A DNA stretch of 64,000 bases from Cesiribacter sp. SM1 (GTDB lineage Bacteria; Bacteroidota; Bacteroidia; Cytophagales; Cyclobacteriaceae): assembly GCF_020178975.1 (NCBI RefSeq), contig NZ_JAHXBU010000088.1, positions 248,001 through 312,000 on the forward strand, in the 5' to 3' direction. A model generated the notes under the pieces. That model had not been told where the DNA came from, did no database searches, and saw only the letters and a program-made list of their open reading frames with translations. A program made the translations under genes and the position numbers. Below, in pieces: positions 45,827 through 53,845 of the stretch; within the stretch, counting starts at the first letter, position 1, and the number at the start of each line of letters is the position of its first letter.

Positions 45827-45862
45827 TTTATTTGCAGGTGCAGCTAAGGGCTTGCAAATAAA
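45827..45862 (-). terminator. Stem-loop at the end of the GMC/Tat operon
   Basis: TTTATTTGCA pairs perfectly with TGCAAATAAA around 16 bases, three bases after the stop of the Tat-exported protein. There is no T run after it on the minus strand, so it may protect the mRNA end rather than act as a strict terminator. Confidence 0.45.
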
Positions 45863-45865
45863 CTG

Positions 45866-46285
45866 CTAAGCGCTCAAATGCTGGTAATAGTTATAAGTAA
45901 AAGGATTAGCGCATGGGCGTTTATGCGCATCATACAGGCCAATGTACTTTACTGTTTTGCTTTCATCCATTTTGTTGATGAAAAAGTCAGTAGAAAGAAT
46001 ATATTCCCTTGCAAGGAAATCTACCAGGGAGGAATCAGTTGATTTGATCTTTAGCAGATAAAGCGTTCTGGCTTTTATGTGTACATATTTACCTTGTCCC
46101 CTGTATTTGAAGAAGTCAGCAACAAACTGCTCAACACCCTTTTCGTCTAATTTCAGGTAGTCAAATTCGTTCTTCAAAATTCCGGCCATTGCCTGTTCCG
46201 TAGAAATTGCACTGTAACCTATCCCTGGCAGGGCAAGTGCTGCAGCACCCAGGCCGGTAAGTTGTAAAAATTTCCTTCTTTGCAT
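45866..46285 (-). CDS. Tat-exported protein, gluconate 2-dehydrogenase subunit 3-like
   Basis: This 139-residue protein starts with a twin-arginine signal (MQRRKFLQLTGLGAAALALPGIG). The mature part is small and mostly helical, with KNEFDYLKLDEKGVEQFV and LVDFLAREYILSTDFFIN. It sits 10 bases after the GMC oxidoreductase gene, the same arrangement as the small subunit of membrane-bound gluconate-type dehydrogenases, which guides export of the flavoprotein. The cytochrome c subunit common in such complexes is not encoded here. Assignment rests on context and Tat signal more than on sequence motifs. Confidence 0.72.
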   Translation of the reverse strand: MQRRKFLQLTGLGAAALALPGIGYSAISTEQAMAGILKNEFDYLKLDEKGVEQFVADFFKYRGQGKYVHIKARTLYLLKIKSTDSSLVDFLAREYILSTDFFINKMDESKTVKYIGLYDAHKRPCANPFTYNYYQHLSA

Positions 46286-46295
46286 GACTTAAAAA

Positions 46296-47735
46296 TTAAA
46301 ATGATTGATCAGCTGCATAAAGCGACAGCGCTGATATGGTAAGTGTAGGGTTAGCAGGCGTAAAAGTGGTGAAGCTACTGCCCCCGAGCACAAACAGGTT
46401 ACGGTACTGATGGTGTATCAAGTGCTTATCTACCACACCATCGCTGGCAGAATTGCTCATACGTGCAGTACCCAATATGTGTGCTTCTGTATCGAAGGGT
46501 GGTTCGTGTTCAATCTTTTCCACTGGCAGGCAGGAGAGTATGCCCGGCAGGTTCTCTTTCATTTTTTCTACTGCCTTGCTGGCATATTCCGAAATCCCCT
46601 TGAAGTGTACGGCAGGTTTCAGCACATCTGCTGTTGTGGCAACATAATTACGCTCCTGGGGCAGGTCTTCAAAGATCATCCTGAAGCTGATGATGTTGCG
46701 CCATTTGCCCCGCTCCAGGCGGAAATAAGGATAATTGCTGGATTCCATCAGGCATGCTGCATACTCCCTGCGGTGGTCACCGTCATAGAGCATATAGCCA
46801 TTGGCATTTACCCAGGTGCTGCCACCAACATTTGCCTGTCCATCCAGGTAAACCATGGTTTGCAAACCATACTGCTCACCCAGGTACTTTCCGGTAAATT
46901 TGTTCGAATCGCCGGAATTCAACAAAATGTTTGCATTGAACATGGCATTGGTGCCCAGGGCAACAACTTCGCCGCTAACTTTCTGGTCCCTGCCGTCCTT
47001 CTGAAAATGTACAGCCTTTACTTTGTCCTGTTGCAGGTCCAGGTGCAGTACCGGTGCACCCGTTATCAACTCAACGCGGCTGTCTTCATAAACGCCGATA
47101 CCTGAGTTTTCAATAGTAAATTTTGCATCTACCGGGCAGGTATGGCAAACTGCACTGCCGCAGCAGATGCCTCTGCCATTTACCTGAACACGACTACGGG
47201 CAGTGGGTTGGTTAATATAAAGCTTCCCATACTTTTGCTTCAGTACTTTATCTACCGTAGTGAATTCGTGCGGAGGCTGCGGGTAGGGGCCTTTCCTGGG
47301 GAAAGGTGTTTCATCAGCAGGTCCGGATATGGACATGGTCTCTTCTGCCTCAGTATAGTAATCCTCCAGCTCATCGTACTGTACAGGCCAGTCGTTGGCA
47401 ACACCATAGAGGCTCTTCATCTTAAAGTCGGATGGTAAGAAACGTGGCGTGCAGCCATACCAGCAGTTAGAGCTACCTCCGAAAGCAGGCTGAAACTTCC
47501 AGTGTTTTTCCGGATTATTATTGATGTAGGAGTCTTCATAGGGGACATTAAGTTTTGCATAAGGGGTTTCTTCGCCCCTTTTTTCCTTAAGTCTTTCCTG
47601 ATGGGGGTACAGATGCCCGCGCTCTAAAACCAGTACTTTTGCAGAAGCAGCAGCCTTACTTAAGTATTTTTTCAGAAAGAAGGATGAGGCAAAGCCTGTA
47701 CCGATCACTACTAAATCATATGAGTCGTGTTTCAC
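46296..47735 (-). CDS. GMC-family oxidoreductase
   Basis: This 479-residue flavoprotein has the FAD-binding motif VVIGTGFASSFFLKKYL at the N-terminus and the GMC C-terminal blocks HILGTARMSNS and SSFTTFTPANPTLTISALSLYAAD. A cysteine-rich patch, GICCGSAVCHTCPVDAKF, near residue 190, fits the alcohol/gluconate dehydrogenase branch. It has no Tat signal and is probably carried out with the adjacent Tat-exported small protein. It oxidises an alcohol or sugar alcohol; the substrate is unknown. The two genes form an operon. No upstream promoter could be recognised. Confidence 0.88.
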   Translation of the reverse strand: MKHDSYDLVVIGTGFASSFFLKKYLSKAAASAKVLVLERGHLYPHQERLKEKRGEETPYAKLNVPYEDSYINNNPEKHWKFQPAFGGSSNCWYGCTPRFLPSDFKMKSLYGVANDWPVQYDELEDYYTEAEETMSISGPADETPFPRKGPYPQPPHEFTTVDKVLKQKYGKLYINQPTARSRVQVNGRGICCGSAVCHTCPVDAKFTIENSGIGVYEDSRVELITGAPVLHLDLQQDKVKAVHFQKDGRDQKVSGEVVALGTNAMFNANILLNSGDSNKFTGKYLGEQYGLQTMVYLDGQANVGGSTWVNANGYMLYDGDHRREYAACLMESSNYPYFRLERGKWRNIISFRMIFEDLPQERNYVATTADVLKPAVHFKGISEYASKAVEKMKENLPGILSCLPVEKIEHEPPFDTEAHILGTARMSNSASDGVVDKHLIHHQYRNLFVLGGSSFTTFTPANPTLTISALSLYAADQSF

Positions 47736-48559
47736 CAGACTAAAAGTTTAATGTAAAAATGGTGATAGAGGTATATTTAAATAATAGTCAGATCTAATGT
47801 AAACTATAAAGTACAGCTTTCATTTAATGCTATATTAATTGTTTGCGAATTCTGCTTAAAGATCCTTATCTGTGCTAAGCATAAATCAGCTAAAAAATCA
47901 TTCTGCTCTAGATGCCCTGCAGTACTTTACTGTAAGCCTTAAACCTGATTTGTAATAAGACTACAAAGAGGTGCAGGGCTTGTGTTCTATTTCCAATTGC
48001 CTTACCAGCACTAACCATCTCTACATTTTAAGATGGAACTAATTAAAAAGTACACCGCAATTTGAATAATTTCTTTAAATATTAGAAATAATAAGTGCTT
48101 TTTTCGAGTAATTTTCCAGCTAATTCCTATTTTGAGTTCTATGTGGCTGATCCCCAGGTCCAACAGCAGGATAATGCTTACACCTGCCGATGACCTTTTA
48201 CACTAATCAAGCTTATTAACTTTATGATGATGTACCAGCAGGGCAGAAGCGCCACTGCAGAGCACAGGCATCAGCGCTACAGCCTTATGGCAACAGATTA
48301 AAGCTTTTCTTTAACTAAAGTGGTGTAATCATTTCCCTGACATTACACGTTATATAAGTCCTAATTATTATTTAAAAAGTGCAGGGCTTTAGCGCTATCG
48401 TGTGCTCGGGCACAATCAATACGCTGTTTTCTTTTTCAGGTTACTGCTAAGGCTTTAAAAAAATGCTATTTCGTTTCTATTCTTGCGTTACAGCACCGGC
48501 AGGGTAATACTATTTAAGCGCTAAAACATCTATCATAGTAACAATATTCTTTTTTTATC
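47736..48559. other. Long divergent intergenic region without a gene
   Basis: The 0.8 kb between the GMC oxidoreductase and OmpA-family genes has no open frame with coding character and is AT-rich. A possible weak -7 element, TATTCTTG at 48478-48485 with one mismatch, may serve the OmpA-family gene, although 74 bases before its start. No other structure stands out. Confidence 0.45.
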
Positions 48560-50521
48560 ATGAGCAAGCGCTTCTGTATAGTTCTGTTATTGTTGCTGGT
48601 ATCTGCCCAGCTTTTTGCACAGGATTACAAGAAACTAATGAAAAAGGGCAAGAAGCATTACGATCGTGGTGAAATCAACAGTGCCCTGCATTATTACCTG
48701 GAGGCAGAGAAACTGGAGCCGGGAAATGTTGATCTGGCTCTGCATATTGGATGTGCTTATTTGCTTAGTGATTATAAACACTATGCTTTGCCCTATCTGA
48801 CTAAAGTTCTAAAGCTGGCACCTCAAAAAGATCCCGACATCAGATTTTACATGGGGCTTGCCTGCCAGCACAACTACCAGTTTGAAGAAGCCATTGAGCA
48901 TTATAATGCTTATGCCAAGCTACGTTTATCGAACAAGCCAGATGTAACCCCCAGGATCAGGCAATGCCAGCAGGGCGATTCGCTCATTAGCAACCCGGTA
49001 GCCGTAGAGATAGAAAACCTGGGTTCAGCGATAAATTCCCCAGCACATGACTATGCGCCTATTATTACTCCAGATCAGTCTGTACTGGTGTTCACAAGCC
49101 GCAGGGAGGGTTCTACGGGGGGGCAAAAAACAGCCGACGGAGAGTCTTTTGAAGATATATACATTTGCTACCGCCGTGGCGATAACTGGACCGCCCCTGT
49201 GCAGATCAGTGAAAACATTAACTATGATTACCACGACGCCGCTGCCGGCATTTCGGCCAATGGCAGGGAGCTTTACCTGTACATAGAAGAAAATGGAGGG
49301 GACCTCTATCGCTCGGTGTTTGATGGCAGTGACTGGAGCGAACCGGAACCCCTGCCTGATCCCATCAACACACCTTATTGGGAAACCTCGCTGTCGATCA
49401 CTCCGGATGGCAAGCGCCTGTTTTTTGCCAGCGACAGGCCTGGCGGGCAGGGTGATCTCGATATTTACACGAGCGAGCGCCAGGCAGATGGCAAATGGGG
49501 ATTGCCTGTAAACCTGGGGCCAACTATCAACACTGCAGGTTCTGAAGACTCTCCCTATATACACCCCGACAGCAAAACACTTTACTTTAGCTCCGATGGT
49601 CGTCGGGGGCTGGGAGGTTACGATGTGTTCAGGAGCGAATGGTCGGGGCAGCAGTGGCAAAAGCCGGTAAACATGGGATACCCCATCAATACCCCCGATG
49701 ATAATTTTCATTTTATCATGGCTGAAAACCGTACCCAGGCTTATTATACATCTGTTCAGGAGGGTGGGGAAGGTAAGGCAGATCTCTACAGAATTACCTT
49801 TCTGGATGAAAAGGTAAACGCAATATTAGCAGCAGCCAAAAAGAAAAAAGAAGAGGCGGCGGCTGTGCGTTCCGAAGCTAAACCAGTACTCCCGGCGGCG
49901 GCAGTCTATTCGGGGCAGTTGCTGGATGCTGAAAGCGGAAAGCCCCTGCAGGGTACACTCACCATTGCCGATCCACAATCCGGTAACATAATATCTGTAG
50001 CACAGACAGATGAACAGGGTATTTTCAGCCTAAGTGTTGAGAAGGAAGGCCTGTATGCCCTTAGCGCCGAGTCTGACGGATATATTATTTTATCGCGTAC
50101 CCTTAAAATCAGCCGCATGGGTGAGAAAACCAGGCACATGAACACAGACCTGCGCATGAGTGCTATCAAAGTAGGTACCAAGGCTATTATGGCCAACATT
50201 TTTTTCGAAACAGGTAAGTCTAATCTTAGAACAGAATCTATCATTGAGCTCGATAAGATCAGGGACTTTCTGCAGCGGTCACCATCCATTAAAATTCAGA
50301 TTAACGGGCATACCGATAATGTTGGGAAGGCTCATTACAACAAGCAATTATCACAAAAAAGAGCCCAGTCTGTTATGGACTACCTGGTGAACAATGGCAT
50401 TGAGGCGGGCCGTTTATCGGTAATGGGATATGGACAGGAGCGACCCCTGTTCTCCAACGACGATGAGGAGGAAGGAAGGGCACTGAACCGGCGAACAGAA
50501 ATAGAAGTACTCTCTTTCTAA
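48560..50521 (+). CDS. PD40 propeller/OmpA peptidoglycan-binding outer-membrane protein
   Basis: This 653-residue protein has a signal peptide ending at LFAQ, then TPR-like repeats (about 22-150: KLMKKGKKHYDRGEINSA and LHIGCAYLLSDYKHYALPYL). A PD40/WD40-like propeller follows (about 165-430, with FTSRREGSTGGQ, FFASDRPGGQGDLDIYTS and YFSSDGRRGLGGYDVF), then a carboxypeptidase-regulatory-like domain (about 455-530, SGQLLDAESGKPLQG). A C-terminal OmpA domain (about 545-650, NIFFETGKSNLRTES and INGHTDNVGKAHYNKQLS) binds peptidoglycan. The layout is like PorE, a component of type IX secretion, but the same architecture occurs in proteins of other function. The T9SS cargo genes in the window make a secretion-related role plausible. 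Confidence 0.85.
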   Translation: MSKRFCIVLLLLLVSAQLFAQDYKKLMKKGKKHYDRGEINSALHYYLEAEKLEPGNVDLALHIGCAYLLSDYKHYALPYLTKVLKLAPQKDPDIRFYMGLACQHNYQFEEAIEHYNAYAKLRLSNKPDVTPRIRQCQQGDSLISNPVAVEIENLGSAINSPAHDYAPIITPDQSVLVFTSRREGSTGGQKTADGESFEDIYICYRRGDNWTAPVQISENINYDYHDAAAGISANGRELYLYIEENGGDLYRSVFDGSDWSEPEPLPDPINTPYWETSLSITPDGKRLFFASDRPGGQGDLDIYTSERQADGKWGLPVNLGPTINTAGSEDSPYIHPDSKTLYFSSDGRRGLGGYDVFRSEWSGQQWQKPVNMGYPINTPDDNFHFIMAENRTQAYYTSVQEGGEGKADLYRITFLDEKVNAILAAAKKKKEEAAAVRSEAKPVLPAAAVYSGQLLDAESGKPLQGTLTIADPQSGNIISVAQTDEQGIFSLSVEKEGLYALSAESDGYIILSRTLKISRMGEKTRHMNTDLRMSAIKVGTKAIMANIFFETGKSNLRTESIIELDKIRDFLQRSPSIKIQINGHTDNVGKAHYNKQLSQKRAQSVMDYLVNNGIEAGRLSVMGYGQERPLFSNDDEEEGRALNRRTEIEVLSF

Positions 50522-50769
50522 GGAGATACCATAGCCGGCGCAGTAAATGATCAATTGGTTCTGCGCCCGTTCATATTGTATAAGTTGGTTTCAACTGTAG
50601 CAGTCTTCTACCGGGGAGCTGTTTGCCCTGGTATTATAACTTATTTTGTGCAGGCTTCCGGTCAGGCCTAGCAAATTTGAATACTAATAGCTGGGAACTA
50701 ATTGTCTTTTTTGGCACGATTTTTCGATTACGCTTATCAAATGAATAAGTGTTTTTAAACTTCGTTACT

Positions 50770-51435
50770 ATGAAAAAGATTGCATTAACCCTTTTTGCTG
50801 CAGTATTTATTTTTACGCTACAGGCCCAGGCGCAGGTACGTGGCGGTATACGTGCAGGATTTAACGCAGCCACCTGGGGTGGCGATGCTGTAGAGAGCTT
50901 CACCGATATGTTAGATGCTACAGGGGTGGTTAAAACAGAAATGAATCCTTCTTTTCATGCGGGGGCATATCTGCAGGTACCAATCAGCAATGCTGTTTCC
51001 ATCGAGCCGGGCATATACTATTCTGGCAAAGGGATGCGCGTTACACAGACGTTTGGTACAAACAGCTTTATCAGGCCACAGGCTACGGTAACTAATAATT
51101 CACACTATATAGAAATGCCTGTTCTGATGCGCTTTCACCTCGGCCCCGGATTTCAGGTGTACGCCGGACCACAGCTCTCATACCTGGTAGCAAATGAGGT
51201 GAATGCAGAAGCTGGCATCCTGGGCTTGTCTTATGAGCAGAACTGGGAGGTAGATCCAGGTTTACGCAAAGCTGACTTTGGTGTAGCCGGTGGTATCGGA
51301 TATGAATTTGCCCAGGGCTTGAACCTGCAGGCAGGATATGAGTGGGGTCTAAGCTCCCTTGATGAGGGTAAAAGTAACTTTGATGCCTACAACAGGGTGA
51401 TCAAGGTTTCAGTAGGATATACCTTTGGACTCTAA
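50770..51435 (+). CDS. Small porin-like outer-membrane beta-barrel protein
   Basis: This 221-residue protein has a signal peptide ending at AQAQ and about eight strands of an OmpX/OmpW-sized barrel (VRGGIRAGFNAATWGG, AVSIEPGIYYSGKGM, HYIEMPVLMRFHLGPGFQVYAGPQLSYLVA). It ends in IKVSVGYTFGL. The longer frame to 50749 adds seven residues, but the ATG at 50770 gives the cleaner signal peptide. Such proteins are common in Bacteroidota with unknown cargo. It ends with a strong terminator and is separated from the OmpA-family gene by 248 bases. Confidence 0.85.
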   Translation: MKKIALTLFAAVFIFTLQAQAQVRGGIRAGFNAATWGGDAVESFTDMLDATGVVKTEMNPSFHAGAYLQVPISNAVSIEPGIYYSGKGMRVTQTFGTNSFIRPQATVTNNSHYIEMPVLMRFHLGPGFQVYAGPQLSYLVANEVNAEAGILGLSYEQNWEVDPGLRKADFGVAGGIGYEFAQGLNLQAGYEWGLSSLDEGKSNFDAYNRVIKVSVGYTFGL

Positions 51436-51464
51436 TCAACATTTTGAATAATAAAGATCTGCAA

Positions 51465-51507
51465 ACCAAAAAGCCCTGCCTGGAAGCGGGGCTTTTTGGT
51501 TTTTTTA
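51465..51507 (+). terminator. Terminator of the small porin gene
   Basis: ACCAAAAAGCCC pairs with GGGCTTTTTGGT, enclosing a GC-rich stem and loop, followed by a T run. Confidence 0.85.
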
Positions 51508-51613
51508 TTTTACAATGAGACACTCTTTGGCATCTAGCCCTGTATCTCAGAGTAATCATTACACTGCCGCCAGTATTGCACAGCCTGGCTGTATTGAATA
51601 ATGCAGTGGAACA

Positions 51614-52792
51614 TTAAGCAGCCTGGCGTTTAGCACGTTCCCAGACAGCAGACTGGCTGCCGCGCAGGTATCGCCAGAAACCGGCATAAACAGCATAATT
51701 CATCATAAAGAAGTAGTAGGGTATAAAAAATACTTTTATGCGGGTACGCCTGTTTTCCAGTAAAAAACCCAGCAGGGCAAATGCATAGAATACTAACTGT
51801 GCACCTAATACAAGCTGAAAGAACGGAGATCCACTAAGGGCAAGTGCCATGTTAGACAACAGGATGATCAGCAGTGAAAGAGGGGCGAGGGTCCAGCGCA
51901 GCACCCTGTGCGATACATACTGAAAGCTTAGCCAGCCATAACGGAGTGGGTTCAACACAGATTTAAGCCTCACTACAGCCTGAATGCCTCCGGCAGCGAT
52001 GCGGATTTTGCGCTTCAGTTCTTCTCCTGAATTTGCGGAAGGAAGCTCTTCTGCACATGCTTCAGGTTCGTAAATTACACGGTAGCCCTTTTGGGCAATG
52101 CGCATGGTTAGGTAAAAATCTTCTATTACAGTATTACGCGGTACAGCTTCAAAGCAGCTGCTGCGTATGGCAAACAGCTCACCGGCAGCACCCACAACGG
52201 TATGTAGTTCGGAGTCCCAGCGCTTAAGTGTGTTTTCGTAGCGCCAGTAAAAGCCTTCGCCAGCACCTGCTGCGGCATCTTCCTGGGCACTAAGCACTTT
52301 CTTTTCTCCGGCAACAGCACCCACTTTTTCATCTTTGAAATGCCTGGCCATGTTTTTGATAGCCTGTGGATTGAGCAGGGTATTGGCATCAGTAAACACA
52401 ACCAGATCGGTTGTTACCTGCTTCATGGCACGCTCTACTGCTGCCAGTTTTCCCTGGCGCTCCGGGCGGTGCAGGTGCACCAGTTGCGGATAACGGGCTA
52501 CTATCTCTGGGGTGCGGTCATCAGAGCCGTCGGTCACAAACATATATTTGATACGTTCAGTGGGGTAGTCGAGCGTTAGCGAATTAAAAATCTTTGTCTG
52601 GATGTCTTCCTCCTCGTTATAGGCTGCAACAAGTAGGGTTACCGTAGGCCACTCAGGAGGTTCTGCTGCAAATGGTTTTCCCCTGAATAACCTTTTTACT
52701 TTTATCATGAACCACAACAATAACCCGTAACCCATGTACGAGTAAAAAACAATGAAAAGACTGAGCCAAAAAAGTATTGCAATAAACTTCAT
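51614..52792 (-). CDS. Membrane-bound family 2 glycosyltransferase
   Basis: This 392-residue protein starts with a membrane helix (MKFIAILFWLSLFIVFYS) and has a GT-A catalytic domain with VTLLVAAYNEEEDIQTK, the DGSDD and DANT acidic motifs and EDFYLTMR. A QxxRW-like end follows in degenerate form, HRVLRW, and then three or four C-terminal membrane helices. This is the layout of processive polysaccharide synthases such as cellulose, chitin or poly-N-acetylglucosamine synthases, although the first Q is replaced by H. The start at 52792 is chosen over the longer frame to 52873 because the extra residues are not membrane-like. It may take part in the exopolysaccharide process but points away from it. 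Confidence 0.8.
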   Translation of the reverse strand: MKFIAILFWLSLFIVFYSYMGYGLLLWFMIKVKRLFRGKPFAAEPPEWPTVTLLVAAYNEEEDIQTKIFNSLTLDYPTERIKYMFVTDGSDDRTPEIVARYPQLVHLHRPERQGKLAAVERAMKQVTTDLVVFTDANTLLNPQAIKNMARHFKDEKVGAVAGEKKVLSAQEDAAAGAGEGFYWRYENTLKRWDSELHTVVGAAGELFAIRSSCFEAVPRNTVIEDFYLTMRIAQKGYRVIYEPEACAEELPSANSGEELKRKIRIAAGGIQAVVRLKSVLNPLRYGWLSFQYVSHRVLRWTLAPLSLLIILLSNMALALSGSPFFQLVLGAQLVFYAFALLGFLLENRRTRIKVFFIPYYFFMMNYAVYAGFWRYLRGSQSAVWERAKRQAA

Positions 52793-53440
52793 GGTGGAAG
52801 AGAGGAACTTAAGGTTGATAATATATTTACAAATAAAAATATAAAAAGTTATACAAGGAAGCCATTGACTCAAATTATATCAGGCTTTGTGAAGTAGTTT
52901 GATAGGGGCTGTATACTTATATATTGTAAACATTTGCTTTATGCCTGCCTGTAGTGCAGCTACAGAGATTATTTTGGTGCTTATACGTTTTGATCAGGTA
53001 TAAGGGTTTGAATTGAAGAAAAAATAAATGAAAGATGCTTTTGAAAAGGATGCTTTACCCGCTCCGTTTGAAGATAAAGCAAGGGGAGTATACTTATACT
53101 ACTGATGTATACTTAGGAGCTCAGGCAGGAGGGTAGCCCCTGCTCATCTAATCTGTTTGTTGAGCATCTGCCAGATACGAAGTTTACACCTGGCTTAATG
53201 AAGCAGCCCAATCCTTTTGCGGCAGGGGGTATAAGATGGGCCAGAAGTAGCTTACATAAAAGCACAGCCAACCGCCTCCCTTTTCCAGGCTTTCTATAGG
53301 ATGTGCCGGGCATCATCGGCAAACTTTCAAGAAACCGTGTTCCTGAAAAAATATTTTAGCTAGTGCCATTGGGTGAAAATCAATTGTTTAGCGTGCTGCA
53401 AACGGGTGCGTTAACCTGCTTATGACAAAACCTACTGTTA
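52793..53440. other. Intergenic region with three copies of a GTATACTTA repeat
   Basis: GTATACTTA occurs at 52911-52919, 53088-53096 and 53107-53115. The first two extend to GTATACTTATA and both follow AGGGG. The GTATAC core is palindromic. No gene was found; a 25-codon open frame at 53028-53105 is not convincing. The stretch lies upstream of the exopolysaccharide region and may carry regulatory sites. Confidence 0.4.
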
Positions 53441-53448
53441 TAATTTTG
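53441..53448 (+). promoter_or_regulatory. Promoter -7 element of the small peptide gene
   Basis: TAATTTTG fits the -7 consensus exactly and lies 22 bases before an ATG that opens a 31-residue frame. A -33 TTG is not evident. Confidence 0.45.
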
Positions 53449-53470
53449 CATCGAAGTCAACTAAAAAATT

Positions 53471-53566
53471 ATGATTCCGTTTAAGAAGTGGAATCGCACT
53501 ACACATGAAAATGTGGAGCCAATATATGTTGATGTGGATATGATGTTGAAGGGCATCTTCAAATAA
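53471..53566 (+). CDS. Possible 31-residue peptide
   Basis: A 31-codon open frame begins MIPFKKWNRT and ends MMLKGIFK before TAA. A perfect -7 element is placed so that the predicted transcript starts about 16 bases before the ATG, the leader length usual in this phylum. The composition is mixed basic and hydrophobic at both ends with an acidic middle (ENVEPIYVDVDMM), with no membrane segment. It lies 280 bases upstream of the Wzc-like gene in the same orientation. No family is recognised, and such a short frame could arise by chance. Confidence 0.4.
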   Translation: MIPFKKWNRTTHENVEPIYVDVDMMLKGIFK

Positions 53567-53792
53567 CATGATCAAGCTAAATGCTTTTATCGTTAAGTAA
53601 GAAATAATAAGTTTTATCGGTAAAAGACCTCCTGTAATTATATATTGTAAGTCTTTGTAATTGAACTGTTTTAGTAAACGAGAGCCTTTTTAATTGTATT
53701 AAATATATATCTAGCTTGATTTTATTGAAGATTAATTATAGATTATCAATATAAATTTATAAATTACACCTCCATTATACAATAATTATTTT

Positions 53793-53800
53793 TACATTTG
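53793..53800 (+). promoter_or_regulatory. Promoter -7 element of the exopolysaccharide operon
   Basis: TACATTTG matches the -7 consensus, 46 bases before the Wzc-like start codon. The 200 bases upstream are very AT-rich and no TTG stands at the normal -33 distance. Confidence 0.5.
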
Positions 53801-53845
53801 TACGTAATAAAATAAGCCGTATTCATCTGCTTTTTTAACTAAGTT

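Noticed and set aside
53028-53105. 25-codon frame starting MKDAFEKD between the glycosyltransferase and the exopolysaccharide genes
   Set aside because: It lacks a promoter element at suitable distance and overlaps one copy of the GTATACTTA repeat. Too short to support without further evidence.
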